NCBI RefSeq assembly: GCF_900129725.1
Contig: NZ_FQWQ01000001.1
Span: 2,480,001-2,544,000 of the forward strand
Direction of reading: 5' to 3'
Origin: Chryseolinea serpens
Lineage (GTDB): Bacteria; Bacteroidota; Bacteroidia; Cytophagales; Cyclobacteriaceae
Length of the DNA stretch: 64,000 nucleotides
The notes under the pieces were generated by a model. The model did no database searches, was not told the DNA's origin, and saw only the letters and a program-made list of their open reading frames with translations. The position numbers and the translations under genes were made by a program. Shown piece by piece: positions 37,746 to 46,392 of this stretch (the first letter of the stretch is position 1; each line of letters begins with the position of its first letter).

Positions 37746-38858
37746 TTATAATTTTATGAAGATCTTCTTACGATACAAAACATACGCCGGAATAAAATTG
37801 ATGCCCACGAAGAGCATCGCATAGAGCACACTCGCTATTTTCGGCGCCACTCCGAAGTGCGTCAGGGCCGCAAACCATTGCTCGTTGAGTGGTGCGCCTC
37901 CAAAGGGCACAAGGTAGAACAGGTAGGAGATCACCTCAGAAATAAAATAAACCGCAATCGCATTGGCCCCAAAAATAATTCCCGGCAGCGTTCCCTTGAC
38001 GTAGTGGCAGATGTCCACAACGTAGTAGGCCGTACCCAACACCAGGGCAGCCAGTCCGCCGGTGATCAACACAAAGGAACTGGTCCACAGATTTTTATTT
38101 ACCGGGAAAGTCAAGTGCCAGAGGTATCCCAACACGACCGCTAAAAAGCCAGCGATCAATAATAGGATTGTTTTTTCGTGTGGCGTTCGCGAACTCAGCA
38201 GCAACCTGCCGGCCAGCATCCCTCCTATCCCGGTGACAATCGAGGGAAATGTGCTGAGTATCCCCTCGGGGTCCCACGTGCCCTGCCACATGCGGCCCGG
38301 CAACAATTTACTATCCACCCAAGCCGCCAGGTTGTTGCCAGGGTCCAGCACAACGCGTCCCTGTCCCGGTGTTGGAATGAGTACCATGGCCAGCCAATAT
38401 GCCACGAGCGTCACCACCCCAACCCAAACCAACGTTCGAAACGAGGCGTTCAGAAAAAGAAAAGAACACACCAGGAACACGATGGCGATGCGCTGCAACA
38501 CACCCGTGACGCGCAATTCTGAAAAATGAAAATACGGCAACAGGGTCAGGAAAATTCCGACAGCAAAAATCTTGAGCGCCCGCAACGCGACCTTGTTGTA
38601 CAACACCCCCTTCGCCACCCCTTGCTCCAATGCCCGCGTGAACGCCAGCACTATCGATACGCCGACGATAAACAGAAAAAATGGAAAGATGAGATCGGTT
38701 GGTGTCAGCCCGTTCCACGCGGCGTGTTCCAACGGTTCAAAAATAAATTCGCCGTTACCGGGATAGTTCACCAGGATCATTGCGGCGATGGTAAACCCGC
38801 GCATGGCGTCCAGCGAGGTGAGACGCGTGGCCGGGGTGGAGGGGAGCGATTCGTTCAT
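37746..38858 (-). CDS. nagX: NagX-type / heparan-alpha-glucosaminide N-acetyltransferase-like membrane protein
   Basis: A 370-residue protein with about ten membrane segments. It starts with TRLTSLDAMRGFTIAAMILVN and continues with LTPTDLIFPFFLFIVGVSI, the pattern of the HGSNAT/NagX family. Members acetylate glucosamine across the membrane, or are thought to move GlcNAc. Being just upstream of a GH20 gene, it probably handles the aminosugar released by that enzyme. No signal peptide is needed. A 100-base gap separates it from the propeller gene upstream. Confidence 0.87.
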   Translation of the reverse strand: MNESLPSTPATRLTSLDAMRGFTIAAMILVNYPGNGEFIFEPLEHAAWNGLTPTDLIFPFFLFIVGVSIVLAFTRALEQGVAKGVLYNKVALRALKIFAVGIFLTLLPYFHFSELRVTGVLQRIAIVFLVCSFLFLNASFRTLVWVGVVTLVAYWLAMVLIPTPGQGRVVLDPGNNLAAWVDSKLLPGRMWQGTWDPEGILSTFPSIVTGIGGMLAGRLLLSSRTPHEKTILLLIAGFLAVVLGYLWHLTFPVNKNLWTSSFVLITGGLAALVLGTAYYVVDICHYVKGTLPGIIFGANAIAVYFISEVISYLFYLVPFGGAPLNEQWFAALTHFGVAPKIASVLYAMLFVGINFIPAYVLYRKKIFIKL

Positions 38859-38962
38859 AGGTATCGGTTTACGCAGTTTTCAGCTTTTTTAAATCCGGTC
38901 TGCCCAGGGCTCCCGTTGAGACGCAGGGCGTCCCGATGATAAAGCTATCTTCTTCCACTACA

Positions 38963-41185
38963 TCACTTTTCAACGGGTGCGCTGATCACACCCAGATAAC
39001 GTCCCATCCAGTACGGCAACAACCAAATGTCGCCCGCGCTGTATTCCGATGCGCCGTCATCGCCGCCATCCAGGTCAAAGCGGTTGGCGTTGTGGCGGTT
39101 GATGGGTAGTTCGTCAGGAGGCAGCACATCGCGAATGGTTTGCTTGCGGAAGTTGGGTTCGATGCGCTCGATGTCGCGGCGGTGTTCGTTCGACACTTTC
39201 CAGTGGATCAGGTCCAGCGGATATTCTTGCAGATACCAAACGGCTTCGTTCAAATCGAAATCGGGTGTGCCCGTGAGTGCGGTAAAAATATTCCACGCCC
39301 CTTCTTTCTCGGGCCGCTCTGCCTGCCAGTGGTCGATGATCGATTCTTTGTAACGCGTCTTCAGTGTGTCGTTGAAGGCATAGCGATACAAACCCCAATA
39401 GCCCACAAAATACATCTCATCATCCGAATGATTCCACGCCTCCGACAGCATCTTGCTCCAGTCGTCGGCATCCGGCGCGGCCATGCCGATCTTGCTCATG
39501 GGATACATCAGGTTCTTGAAGTAGCCATGTTTGTCCAGGAGTTCGAAGGCCTTTGTTTTGTAGGCTTCCTTCTTTGTGAAATGATAGGCAGTTTGCAACA
39601 TGGCGATGATGTTGGAAGAATTGATCTTCCGGTCGCCGACACCAAACGGTCTTTGGTTCACATAGTCAGGATTCCATTTGCCCCACACCGTGGGCTTGCC
39701 ATCCCAATCCACGAGGTAGAGGTTGTTGTCGAGCACATGTTGCATCAGCGAGTCGATGAGGGTGACGGCACGGTGTTTCAGGTCCTGATCGTCCAGCAAC
39801 TCGGCCATCACGCCAAAGGCAAAGATGTGACCGATGGCTTCGTCGCTGCTCGTGGTCGATTTCCAATCCCACTCCGGATCGCCCGCACGGCGCCAGGGTT
39901 TGTCGTCATACTTATACCCCCTCCGCTCGAATGAGCGCGATGGGAATCCTTTCAAGTCATTGATAGAATACAACCGCTCCATGGCCTCGGTGGCCTCGCG
40001 AATATTTTGCAGCGCATCGTCCGACTTGGTCACCGCATAGCGAAACACTTCTGCGCCGAGGTACATGGACGTCCACAAGCCGTCGTTGTCAGAGTCTTCC
40101 AACGAGCCGGTGGCCAGGCTGCCGTCTTTCATATAACCCAGTGTGGCATTGAAGCCGTGCCGGATGTGACGTGCGCGAACCTGGCGCTCGAAATAGTCGG
40201 CCTTCTCATGCAAAGTCATTTTTTTTAATACGATTTGTCCCAGCCCCTGATCGGTCAGGATCAGGATGGATCCCTCCGGACCTTCGGCGATATCGACCAC
40301 GAGGTCGCTGGGGAGCCAGCGTTTGGAGGCGTAGTGATCAAACTTTCCGTCGTGACGTATTTTGAAAGCGCCGCGTGTGGTCCCAAACCACAGGTCGTCG
40401 CCGATCGTTCTCACGCAGGTGATCTCCGTCCAGGGAAGTTTGGTCTGGCGTTCGCCTTTTTGGGTGGCCGAGGTGAGGTCGATCACTACATAGCCTTCGC
40501 GCGTTCCGATCACGGCCTCTTTTCCTTTTCCGGTCAGGGCAAAGCTGGTCAGATCCTTTCCTAAGAAAACGGTCTTCAGGGTTTGGTCTTTTGTGGAGAA
40601 TGATTGCAGGGAATTGGCGGTCAGCAACCAAAATGTAGCGGTGGTCTCATCGAAGGCCATGTCCAATATGTTTTCGGCGTGCTTTTCTTTCCACAAAGAC
40701 TTTCCGTTTTTCACGTATTCCAGTTGCTGTCCATCCGAAAGCAGAAAGCCTTCGCGGTTCCCCTTGAAGCGCGTCACCGTGGGGAGCGTGTGGGGCATGT
40801 ACAATTCACCAGCCCAGGCGTTGCTGAGCACGGCCTTGTCGTCGACATAGACAAATTGGTGTTCACAGACCTCCAACGCCTTTATCTTTTTATCCGCCAG
40901 CGGTCGATAGGTACGGTCCACCACCAATGTCCCGGGATAGAGAAAACTTCCTGCGAAAGGCTTCAGCAAACCTGCCGACGAAAAAACCTGGATCACGCCA
41001 TTGCGATCGCTCACCACATTCTTCAACGTGATCCCTTCCCCGGCAAGACCATATTTGATACTGTAGTCCTGGACAAATGCAACGTCCGTGTGGACCGGCT
41101 GGGTCGGTAATTTGGCAGGGCCATCTTGTTTACAGGCTTGAAAGAAGATCGTGAGCAGGACGAAGGTCCACGGCGCATATTTCAT
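38963..41185 (-). CDS. Propeller plus alpha-barrel lipoprotein, first paralogue
   Basis: A 740-residue lipoprotein (FFQACKQ lipobox) started at ATG 41185; the longer frame to 41296 is not supported because a -7-like element sits at 41213-41220. About residues 30-330 form a propeller with two-component-regulator-like repeats (DLWFGTTRGAFKI, YVVIDLTS). The C-terminal half is helical with a distinctive set of motifs shared with the neighbouring gene: DSDNDGLWTSMYL, TSSDEAIGHIF and DGKPTVWGKW, ending LLPYWMGRYLG. Acidic residues in conserved motifs suggest an enzyme, perhaps a lyase or hydrolase, but I cannot assign one. Confidence 0.82.
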   Translation of the reverse strand: MKYAPWTFVLLTIFFQACKQDGPAKLPTQPVHTDVAFVQDYSIKYGLAGEGITLKNVVSDRNGVIQVFSSAGLLKPFAGSFLYPGTLVVDRTYRPLADKKIKALEVCEHQFVYVDDKAVLSNAWAGELYMPHTLPTVTRFKGNREGFLLSDGQQLEYVKNGKSLWKEKHAENILDMAFDETTATFWLLTANSLQSFSTKDQTLKTVFLGKDLTSFALTGKGKEAVIGTREGYVVIDLTSATQKGERQTKLPWTEITCVRTIGDDLWFGTTRGAFKIRHDGKFDHYASKRWLPSDLVVDIAEGPEGSILILTDQGLGQIVLKKMTLHEKADYFERQVRARHIRHGFNATLGYMKDGSLATGSLEDSDNDGLWTSMYLGAEVFRYAVTKSDDALQNIREATEAMERLYSINDLKGFPSRSFERRGYKYDDKPWRRAGDPEWDWKSTTSSDEAIGHIFAFGVMAELLDDQDLKHRAVTLIDSLMQHVLDNNLYLVDWDGKPTVWGKWNPDYVNQRPFGVGDRKINSSNIIAMLQTAYHFTKKEAYKTKAFELLDKHGYFKNLMYPMSKIGMAAPDADDWSKMLSEAWNHSDDEMYFVGYWGLYRYAFNDTLKTRYKESIIDHWQAERPEKEGAWNIFTALTGTPDFDLNEAVWYLQEYPLDLIHWKVSNEHRRDIERIEPNFRKQTIRDVLPPDELPINRHNANRFDLDGGDDGASEYSAGDIWLLPYWMGRYLGVISAPVEK

Positions 41186-41212
41186 GGAAAGGGCGTTTCG
41201 GTTTAGGATGGA

Positions 41213-41277
41213 CAAGAATATCAAAAAATCACCAGGCGCTTGTGGGATTTTACGTTTATGAAGGATGCATTTGCGCA
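41213..41277 (-). promoter_or_regulatory. Shared box C with promoter (first propeller gene)
   Basis: On the minus strand: TGCGC, 17 bases, ACGTAAAATCCCAC (41242-41277), then 21 bases, then TATTCTTG (41213-41220), close to the TAnnTTTG -7 element. The predicted leader is about 20 bases, which agrees with the start at 41185. Part of the four-copy motif of this region. Confidence 0.55.
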
Positions 41278-41302
41278 ACGGCCAGTTTATCTTCACCGAT
41301 CG

Positions 41303-43552
41303 TCACTCCGCCGGTTCCCCGATCATCCCCAGGTATCGTCCCATCCAATACGGCAACAACCAAAACACCGGCTCGCGCTCCATAAAGTGGTCGCCAGGGT
41401 TGATGCCCCACGGATTTTTATCCCAACGCACCGTCGACCGGATGCTGGCCGGTGGCAACGCATCCACTTGCACGTCGTCTAACACGGGCGCATGCACGAC
41501 GTGCACATCTTCCCGTTTCGTGTGGTCGATGCTCCAGTCTACCAGGTCGAGCGGCGTGTCGGTGAGAAACTCTACCGAGGGCTGCAGTTCTTTTTTCTGT
41601 TGCCGCGCATACACATAGATGAAATTGATCAACGGGTTGTGATCGCCCTTGCGCCGCTCCAGCCATTGGTCGATATGGTTTTCGTAAAACTGCTTCAACT
41701 TGGGGTCGGTTTCGGTTTTCAACAAGATGGGATATTGGTAGGCCGCCAGGATCACGTCGAAATAGATAAACCACGCCGGATTTTGATGCGGGACGTTCGC
41801 CATGTTGTCGAGGTAGTGTTCCGTTTGGATGAGACGGAGATATTCCTGCTGAAATTTTTCCTCGCCCGTGATGTAGTGAGCAAACTTGAGGAACGACAGC
41901 ACCTCCATCGAATTCAGGCTGCGGTCGGGGGTCCATTCGGGATCGCGGTTCAGCCGGTCGGGTGACCAAACGCCCCAACGCGTGGGTTGTCCGTCGATGT
42001 CGGTCAGCGTGAACTGATGGGCCATCAGGTGGCTGACGATCTTGGAGACGTGCGCGCGGATTTCCTTTTTCTCTGCTTCATCGGCTACCAGATCGTAGTA
42101 AATAAAATAGCCGAACATGTGTCCACAGATCTCGTCGCTGCTGGTGTCGCCTTTCCACAACCATTTGCCATCGCGCGATTTGTGCCAGCGCACCTCCACG
42201 GGTTTGTAGCGGGGTTCTTTCACTTCTTCGTCGGCCCGTTCGCGGTCGGTGTAGGAGCGATTGCCGTCGTGGTAGAACGTCCATTCCGTGGGCACGATGG
42301 TGCGGGCAAAGAAGCCATCGGTTTCCGTCACCTCTTGCAGGAGTTTCAAAAACCGGAAAGCTTTACGGGCTTTTTCTTTTGCGTCTTCGCTTTTGGTGGT
42401 GGCATAGCGAAAGCTTTCCATCGCCAGGTAGTTGCTGGTGAATTCGCCGTCGTTGTCGTCGTCTTCCGCCTTCCAGTGAGTAGTGTCCCCTTCTTGCAGC
42501 AGCCTGCATTGTCCGGCGATCCACGGTTCGCGCATGTGACGGCGCATCAGCACATCATAAAAATAGTGTTCCTTGGAGGCCAGCGTCATACGTTTTCGTT
42601 TGATGGCGCTCACACCCTGGGGTGTGCCCAGCCAGGCATTTCCGTCGGCATCAAAAGCAATGGCGTTCACTTTGTCGTCGACCAACCATCGCCGGCTGAA
42701 ACGCAGGGAAGGTGAGTGATCGCCTGCATAGCGCACGACACCCACATTGGTGCCGATCCACATCACGCCGACCGGCGAGCGGCGTACAGCGTTCACGTGG
42801 ATCGACGGCATGCCTGCATCCGGTCCAAGCGTTCTCATTTTCTTCCCGTTCTGCAATACCGTGACCCCTCCAAGTCCCCCAGCCCAAACCTGCCCGCCAT
42901 CCTCCAAGGCAACCCCGCGAATGTAGGCACTCAACAGATCGGTCGTATCCATGAGGTGTTGCGTGCTGTCGCGGCCGGCATGATATAAGCCTACATCCGT
43001 TGCGAGCCACAAACCTTCGTCACCATCAGAGATCACGTCGCGGATGGAACGGGCAACGACGTAGTTCTTTTTCTCGCATCCTTCCTCTTTGAAGAGCCAT
43101 ACGCCTCTGGGACCTGCGGCATACATTCCTTCTGTTGTGGCACACAACACGCTTAGCGGCGACGTGGCCCCTTCCATTTTGGTCACCACGTTATGCTTCA
43201 TCCTAAACACGGCCCTCCAAGTGCTCATCCAGACCGCGGAGTCCTTGTCTATCACTACTGAAAATGCAGGGCCTTGTTCAACGGTCGGCAGCGCGGCTTC
43301 CCAGGTCATGGATCTGTTCTTTTTCACAAAGACGCCCGCCGGTGTGGCGATCCACACGTTGGCTTTGCCATCCACCGCGAGACTTCGCACTTCGCCAATG
43401 CTCGCAGGAGTGGTATAACCTTCGTGATATTCCTGCCAAAACACGGTGTCACGGAATACGGTCGTCTCAGCGGGTTTAGGAGGCGCCGGGGCGTTCTGCT
43501 TGCAGGCAAACCAGAGCGCGCACGACAACAGTAGAAAAAGTCGTTGCATCAT
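41303..43552 (-). CDS. Propeller plus alpha-barrel lipoprotein, second paralogue
   Basis: A 749-residue lipoprotein (LWFACKQ lipobox) with start ATG 43552 or 43549. Propeller repeats fill about residues 40-330 (NVWIATPAGVFV, MWIGTNVGVVRY), as in two-component-type propellers. The helical half keeps the same motifs as its neighbour: DDDNDGEFTSNYL, TSSDEICGHMF, DGQPTRWGVW and LLPYWMGRYLG. The two proteins are clearly paralogues but are diverged overall, so they likely have different glycan preferences. A predicted promoter lies about 25 bases upstream. Confidence 0.82.
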   Translation of the reverse strand: MMQRLFLLLSCALWFACKQNAPAPPKPAETTVFRDTVFWQEYHEGYTTPASIGEVRSLAVDGKANVWIATPAGVFVKKNRSMTWEAALPTVEQGPAFSVVIDKDSAVWMSTWRAVFRMKHNVVTKMEGATSPLSVLCATTEGMYAAGPRGVWLFKEEGCEKKNYVVARSIRDVISDGDEGLWLATDVGLYHAGRDSTQHLMDTTDLLSAYIRGVALEDGGQVWAGGLGGVTVLQNGKKMRTLGPDAGMPSIHVNAVRRSPVGVMWIGTNVGVVRYAGDHSPSLRFSRRWLVDDKVNAIAFDADGNAWLGTPQGVSAIKRKRMTLASKEHYFYDVLMRRHMREPWIAGQCRLLQEGDTTHWKAEDDDNDGEFTSNYLAMESFRYATTKSEDAKEKARKAFRFLKLLQEVTETDGFFARTIVPTEWTFYHDGNRSYTDRERADEEVKEPRYKPVEVRWHKSRDGKWLWKGDTSSDEICGHMFGYFIYYDLVADEAEKKEIRAHVSKIVSHLMAHQFTLTDIDGQPTRWGVWSPDRLNRDPEWTPDRSLNSMEVLSFLKFAHYITGEEKFQQEYLRLIQTEHYLDNMANVPHQNPAWFIYFDVILAAYQYPILLKTETDPKLKQFYENHIDQWLERRKGDHNPLINFIYVYARQQKKELQPSVEFLTDTPLDLVDWSIDHTKREDVHVVHAPVLDDVQVDALPPASIRSTVRWDKNPWGINPGDHFMEREPVFWLLPYWMGRYLGMIGEPAE

Positions 43553-43583
43553 AAAGGGGAGTCGCACAGCTTTTGCGCGTAAG

Positions 43584-43649
43584 CAAGGATATCAAATTTT
43601 TAACGAAGCTCAAGGAGGATTTTGCGTATATCATTGGAATGTTAACGCA
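43584..43649 (-). promoter_or_regulatory. Shared box D with promoter (second propeller gene)
   Basis: On the minus strand: TGCGT, 17 bases, ACGCAAAATCCTCC (43614-43649), then 22 bases, then TATCCTTG (43584-43591). A TTG lies 19 bases before the -7-like element, as in the Bacteroidota consensus. The predicted leader is about 25 bases. This is the best-formed promoter of the set. Confidence 0.6.
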
Positions 43650-43731
43650 CGATGAACCGATCCGGGATCTTTGCGGCTACTGGCCACCCGGCGTCGACTG
43701 GTTCATGAGGCTACCCTTGCGCTCAGGTCCG

Positions 43732-45495
43732 CTATTTCCGAATGGTGAACGTATCCTTTACCGCGCCCTCGCTATCCACCGCCGTATAGGTGAGCGATTT
43801 GTCATGGATTTCCATGCGCTGATAAAAGTATCCGCTGTCGTATTGCTTCACGGCGTAAGGCTCCGGTGTCATGGCCTCGTGATGGCTGGGGATGCTGATC
43901 GAGATGGCATATACCGTGCCCTTGCCAAAGTTGTCCACCACTTTTCCGGCGAACATCGGGTTGGAGCGCATGTAGTAGTGAATGTGACCACCCAAAACCA
44001 TGTCGACATGATATTTGTCGAAAAGAGGAACCCAAGCCTGTTGAATATCGAGATAAGGTTCTTCAAAATTGTAGGGCGGGAAATGAAACATCACAAACTT
44101 CCAGGTGGCCTTGGTGTTGGCCAGTTTCTCTTCGATCCAGGGGGTGTGGGCATCGACTTCGGAAGTGGCGTCGATCATGATAAAAAGCGCGTTGCCATAT
44201 TCGAAAGCATAGCTCGATTCCGTGTCAACGCCGCGGGGCCCATTTTTGGGTAAACTAAACAAGTCGTAGTAGAGTTGCGCGCCCAAACCGTCCTGCCGGT
44301 CGTGGTTGCCGGGTACGGGCATCAGGGGTTTGCATGAAAACACGTCGTGCGAATAGCCAAACAAATGATCCCAGTCGTCGCGGTTGAGGCCCGTGCTCAC
44401 GATGTCGCCAGCGATGGAGTAGAAGGCTGCGTCTTTATTGTTCTTGTCGGCCAACGACACCAGCTTACCCGAATCGGGAAAACAATGCGTGTCGCCAAAC
44501 CATACGTAGGTAAAATCCTTCGTCTTCGCCGGCTCGGTCTGGAACGATCGCACGGTCGACCACCCCAAGCCTGCACCCACGCGGTAGCCGTAGTGCGTGC
44601 CGGCGCGCAAATTCGTGAGCTGCGCGGTGAACCGGTTGACGTACCGGTCATTGAACAGCATGCGGTCCTGGATTTGGTTGCGCGACGCTTTTGTTGTCAA
44701 CGTGTCGGTGGTGCCTTCGATCCAATACTTCACTTCACCTTGTGTCACAGCCGGTGCGGTCCGCCATTGCACATCGATGCTGGTTTGGGGTGAGGCGCTC
44801 CAGGTCAGCAGGACCTGGTCGGGTTCGGCGTGAGAAGGAAACTGGGTCTTCCGAAAGGCATCCACGACGTGTGCCTCGCGCGCCCGGCCCCGGACGGTGG
44901 TGAACAGCGCCTGGCCTTGCAAGGCTTCGGGAACTTTTGTGATCACCAGGCCCGACCAATCGTGATACGTGAACGCCCCCACACGCAATGTGTCAACGGG
45001 GTAGCCGGGATAGACATCCGAAAGGACAAGCTTCGCTGTTTTGTCCTGTGGTGCAACGCTCACAAAATAGACCGGGCGGTGTTTGTCAAAACCATTGATC
45101 CCCAGTTCGACCTGGCCCGCCGGAAAATCTTTTTGCCATACTTCGTAGGTATACTCCTCGTTCGTCACCTCCATCGTTGTTTTTGCGAACCCTGCCGGTT
45201 CCAGCCAAAAGGGAACAACGGGCTGACCTTTGTCGCGCATGATGGAGACTGTTACCGGAACGTTCACTGTAAAATACTGATAGCGCGTCGCCAGCACATG
45301 CCGTTCCGCATCGGTCACAAACTGACGCATAAAGGCGTCGTCGATCTTGGCAAATTGCGCTTCCGGCACGTTGGCATAGAGCCGGCTGATCACCGTGTCC
45401 ATCACGGCGGCCACAGAACCTTGGGACTGGGGTGGCGTTTTGTGACAGGATGTTAGTGAAGAAATAAAAATGGAAGCGATGAAGATGTAGCGCAT
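43732..45495 (-). CDS. Metallophosphoesterase lipoprotein, purple-acid-phosphatase-like
   Basis: A 587-residue lipoprotein (lipobox SLTSC). After about 200 residues of unassigned beta-rich sequence comes a fibronectin-like domain (about 215-320), then a calcineurin-type phosphoesterase (about 325-560) with all metal motifs: GDTH, AGDIVSTG, GNHD, HFPP and GGHIHYY. This order resembles purple acid phosphatases. It likely removes phosphate monoesters outside the cell. It is the first gene of the run and carries box A upstream. Confidence 0.9.
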   Translation of the reverse strand: MRYIFIASIFISSLTSCHKTPPQSQGSVAAVMDTVISRLYANVPEAQFAKIDDAFMRQFVTDAERHVLATRYQYFTVNVPVTVSIMRDKGQPVVPFWLEPAGFAKTTMEVTNEEYTYEVWQKDFPAGQVELGINGFDKHRPVYFVSVAPQDKTAKLVLSDVYPGYPVDTLRVGAFTYHDWSGLVITKVPEALQGQALFTTVRGRAREAHVVDAFRKTQFPSHAEPDQVLLTWSASPQTSIDVQWRTAPAVTQGEVKYWIEGTTDTLTTKASRNQIQDRMLFNDRYVNRFTAQLTNLRAGTHYGYRVGAGLGWSTVRSFQTEPAKTKDFTYVWFGDTHCFPDSGKLVSLADKNNKDAAFYSIAGDIVSTGLNRDDWDHLFGYSHDVFSCKPLMPVPGNHDRQDGLGAQLYYDLFSLPKNGPRGVDTESSYAFEYGNALFIMIDATSEVDAHTPWIEEKLANTKATWKFVMFHFPPYNFEEPYLDIQQAWVPLFDKYHVDMVLGGHIHYYMRSNPMFAGKVVDNFGKGTVYAISISIPSHHEAMTPEPYAVKQYDSGYFYQRMEIHDKSLTYTAVDSEGAVKDTFTIRK

Positions 45496-45662
45496 ATAAT
45501 CAGCGTTGTCAAAAAAGGAAGGAGCCGGAATGCTTTTTCAAACATCTAGCCGGCCCTTACCTGTACCCAAACTAAGAAATTTTCTACCCCAGACAAAGCC
45601 GTCCAACACCGTGTGTTTTGCAGAAAGATCGCTCTTGCTGCGGCCGGCCTTTCCAGGAAGTT

Positions 45663-45731
45663 CAAAAGTAGACTGCATCCGTTAGCATTGACGTGGGGTT
45701 TTGCGCATAGAATACTTCAAAACGCGCAAAA
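45663..45731 (-). promoter_or_regulatory. Shared box A with promoter (phosphoesterase gene)
   Basis: On the minus strand: TTTTGCGC, 17 bases, GCGCAAAACCCCAC (45693-45731), then 22 bases, then TACTTTTG (45663-45670), a perfect match to TAnnTTTG. The 8-base arms TTTTGCGC and GCGCAAAA are exact reverse complements. The start of transcription would be near 45656. Confidence 0.6.
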
Positions 45732-45766
45732 TCCTGACAGGCAGAATAGTTTTTATTCCGGTCACA

Positions 45767-45794
45767 CGGTTTTGGATTTTAAACCGTATCTTTA
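45767..45794 (+). promoter_or_regulatory. Candidate promoter of the long cold-shock gene
   Basis: An inverted repeat CGGTTT, 8 bases, AAACCG (45767-45786) is directly followed by TATCTTTA (45787-45794), which matches TAnnTTTG in all but the last base. The leader would be about 85 bases. A matching -33 element is not clear. Confidence 0.35.
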
Positions 45795-45887
45795 CACATC
45801 CTTCCTGTTTTGAGAGAAACTTAGCCTCCTAGGCCATCCCGATTCACCAAGGCCCCTTTCCGCAAAGTTTTCACCAACCCACATTAC

Positions 45888-46340
45888 ATGGCCCGACCAC
45901 AAGAATCATTCAGTAAAAAAGACCTCGAAAAAAGAAAATTACAGAAGCGTAAAGAAAAAGAGCAGCGCAAAGAAGAACGCAAAGCCGCCCCCAAAGACAC
46001 CTCTTGGGAAAATATGGTTGCCTACGTTGACGAAAACGGCAACCTGACCAACAAACCACCCGACGTAACCGCCAAGAAGAGCGTTATCAACACTGCCGAC
46101 ATTGTTACCGGATCGCGCAACACCGGCGAAACCGTTCACGTGAAGACCCGGCAAGGAAAGGTGATGTTCTTTAACTATGCCAAGGGATTTGGCTTTATCA
46201 AAGACAACGAAACTGGCCGGAACGTTTTTGTCTCCAGCAACGTGTTGCTCAACACCATCAAAGACAACGACATGGTGACTTTCGAGACCGAACAAGGTCC
46301 CAAGGGATTGAACGCTATAAAAGTAAGATTACTGAAATAG
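45888..46340 (+). CDS. Cold-shock domain protein with charged N-terminal extension
   Basis: A 150-residue protein. The last 65 residues are a cold-shock domain with RNP1 KGFGFIKD and RNP2 VFVSSNVL. The first 85 are not found in classical CspA proteins: a Lys/Glu/Arg-rich segment (about 9-37, likely a charged helix), then a linker with WENMVAYVDENGNL. It probably binds RNA or single-stranded DNA as a chaperone. A second, plain cold-shock gene lies convergently 490 bases away. A strong terminator follows 20 bases after the stop. Confidence 0.88.
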   Translation: MARPQESFSKKDLEKRKLQKRKEKEQRKEERKAAPKDTSWENMVAYVDENGNLTNKPPDVTAKKSVINTADIVTGSRNTGETVHVKTRQGKVMFFNYAKGFGFIKDNETGRNVFVSSNVLLNTIKDNDMVTFETEQGPKGLNAIKVRLLK

Positions 46341-46360
46341 ATTTTGCCTCACCGCAAAAG

Positions 46361-46390
46361 AAGGCTGCCTAAACAGGGCAGCCTTTTTAT
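46361..46390 (+). terminator. Rho-independent terminator of the long cold-shock gene
   Basis: Stem AAGGCTGCC (46361-46369) and GGCAGCCTT (46377-46385) with a 7-base loop, followed by a T-rich tract. It ends transcripts of the upstream gene 20 bases after the stop codon. Confidence 0.88.
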
Positions 46391-46392
46391 TT

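Larger units (their letters stand above)
45496..45887. other. 392-base divergent gap with two promoter regions
   Basis: Between the phosphoesterase (minus) and the cold-shock gene (plus). I see no gene. The minus side holds box A and a -7 element (45663-45731), which implies a leader of about 160 bases. The plus side holds an inverted repeat and a -7-like element at 45767-45794. Confidence 0.6.

Noticed and set aside
41186-41296. N-terminal extension of the first propeller gene
   Set aside because: A promoter-like -7 element lies inside it and a lipobox signal begins at the ATG 41185.
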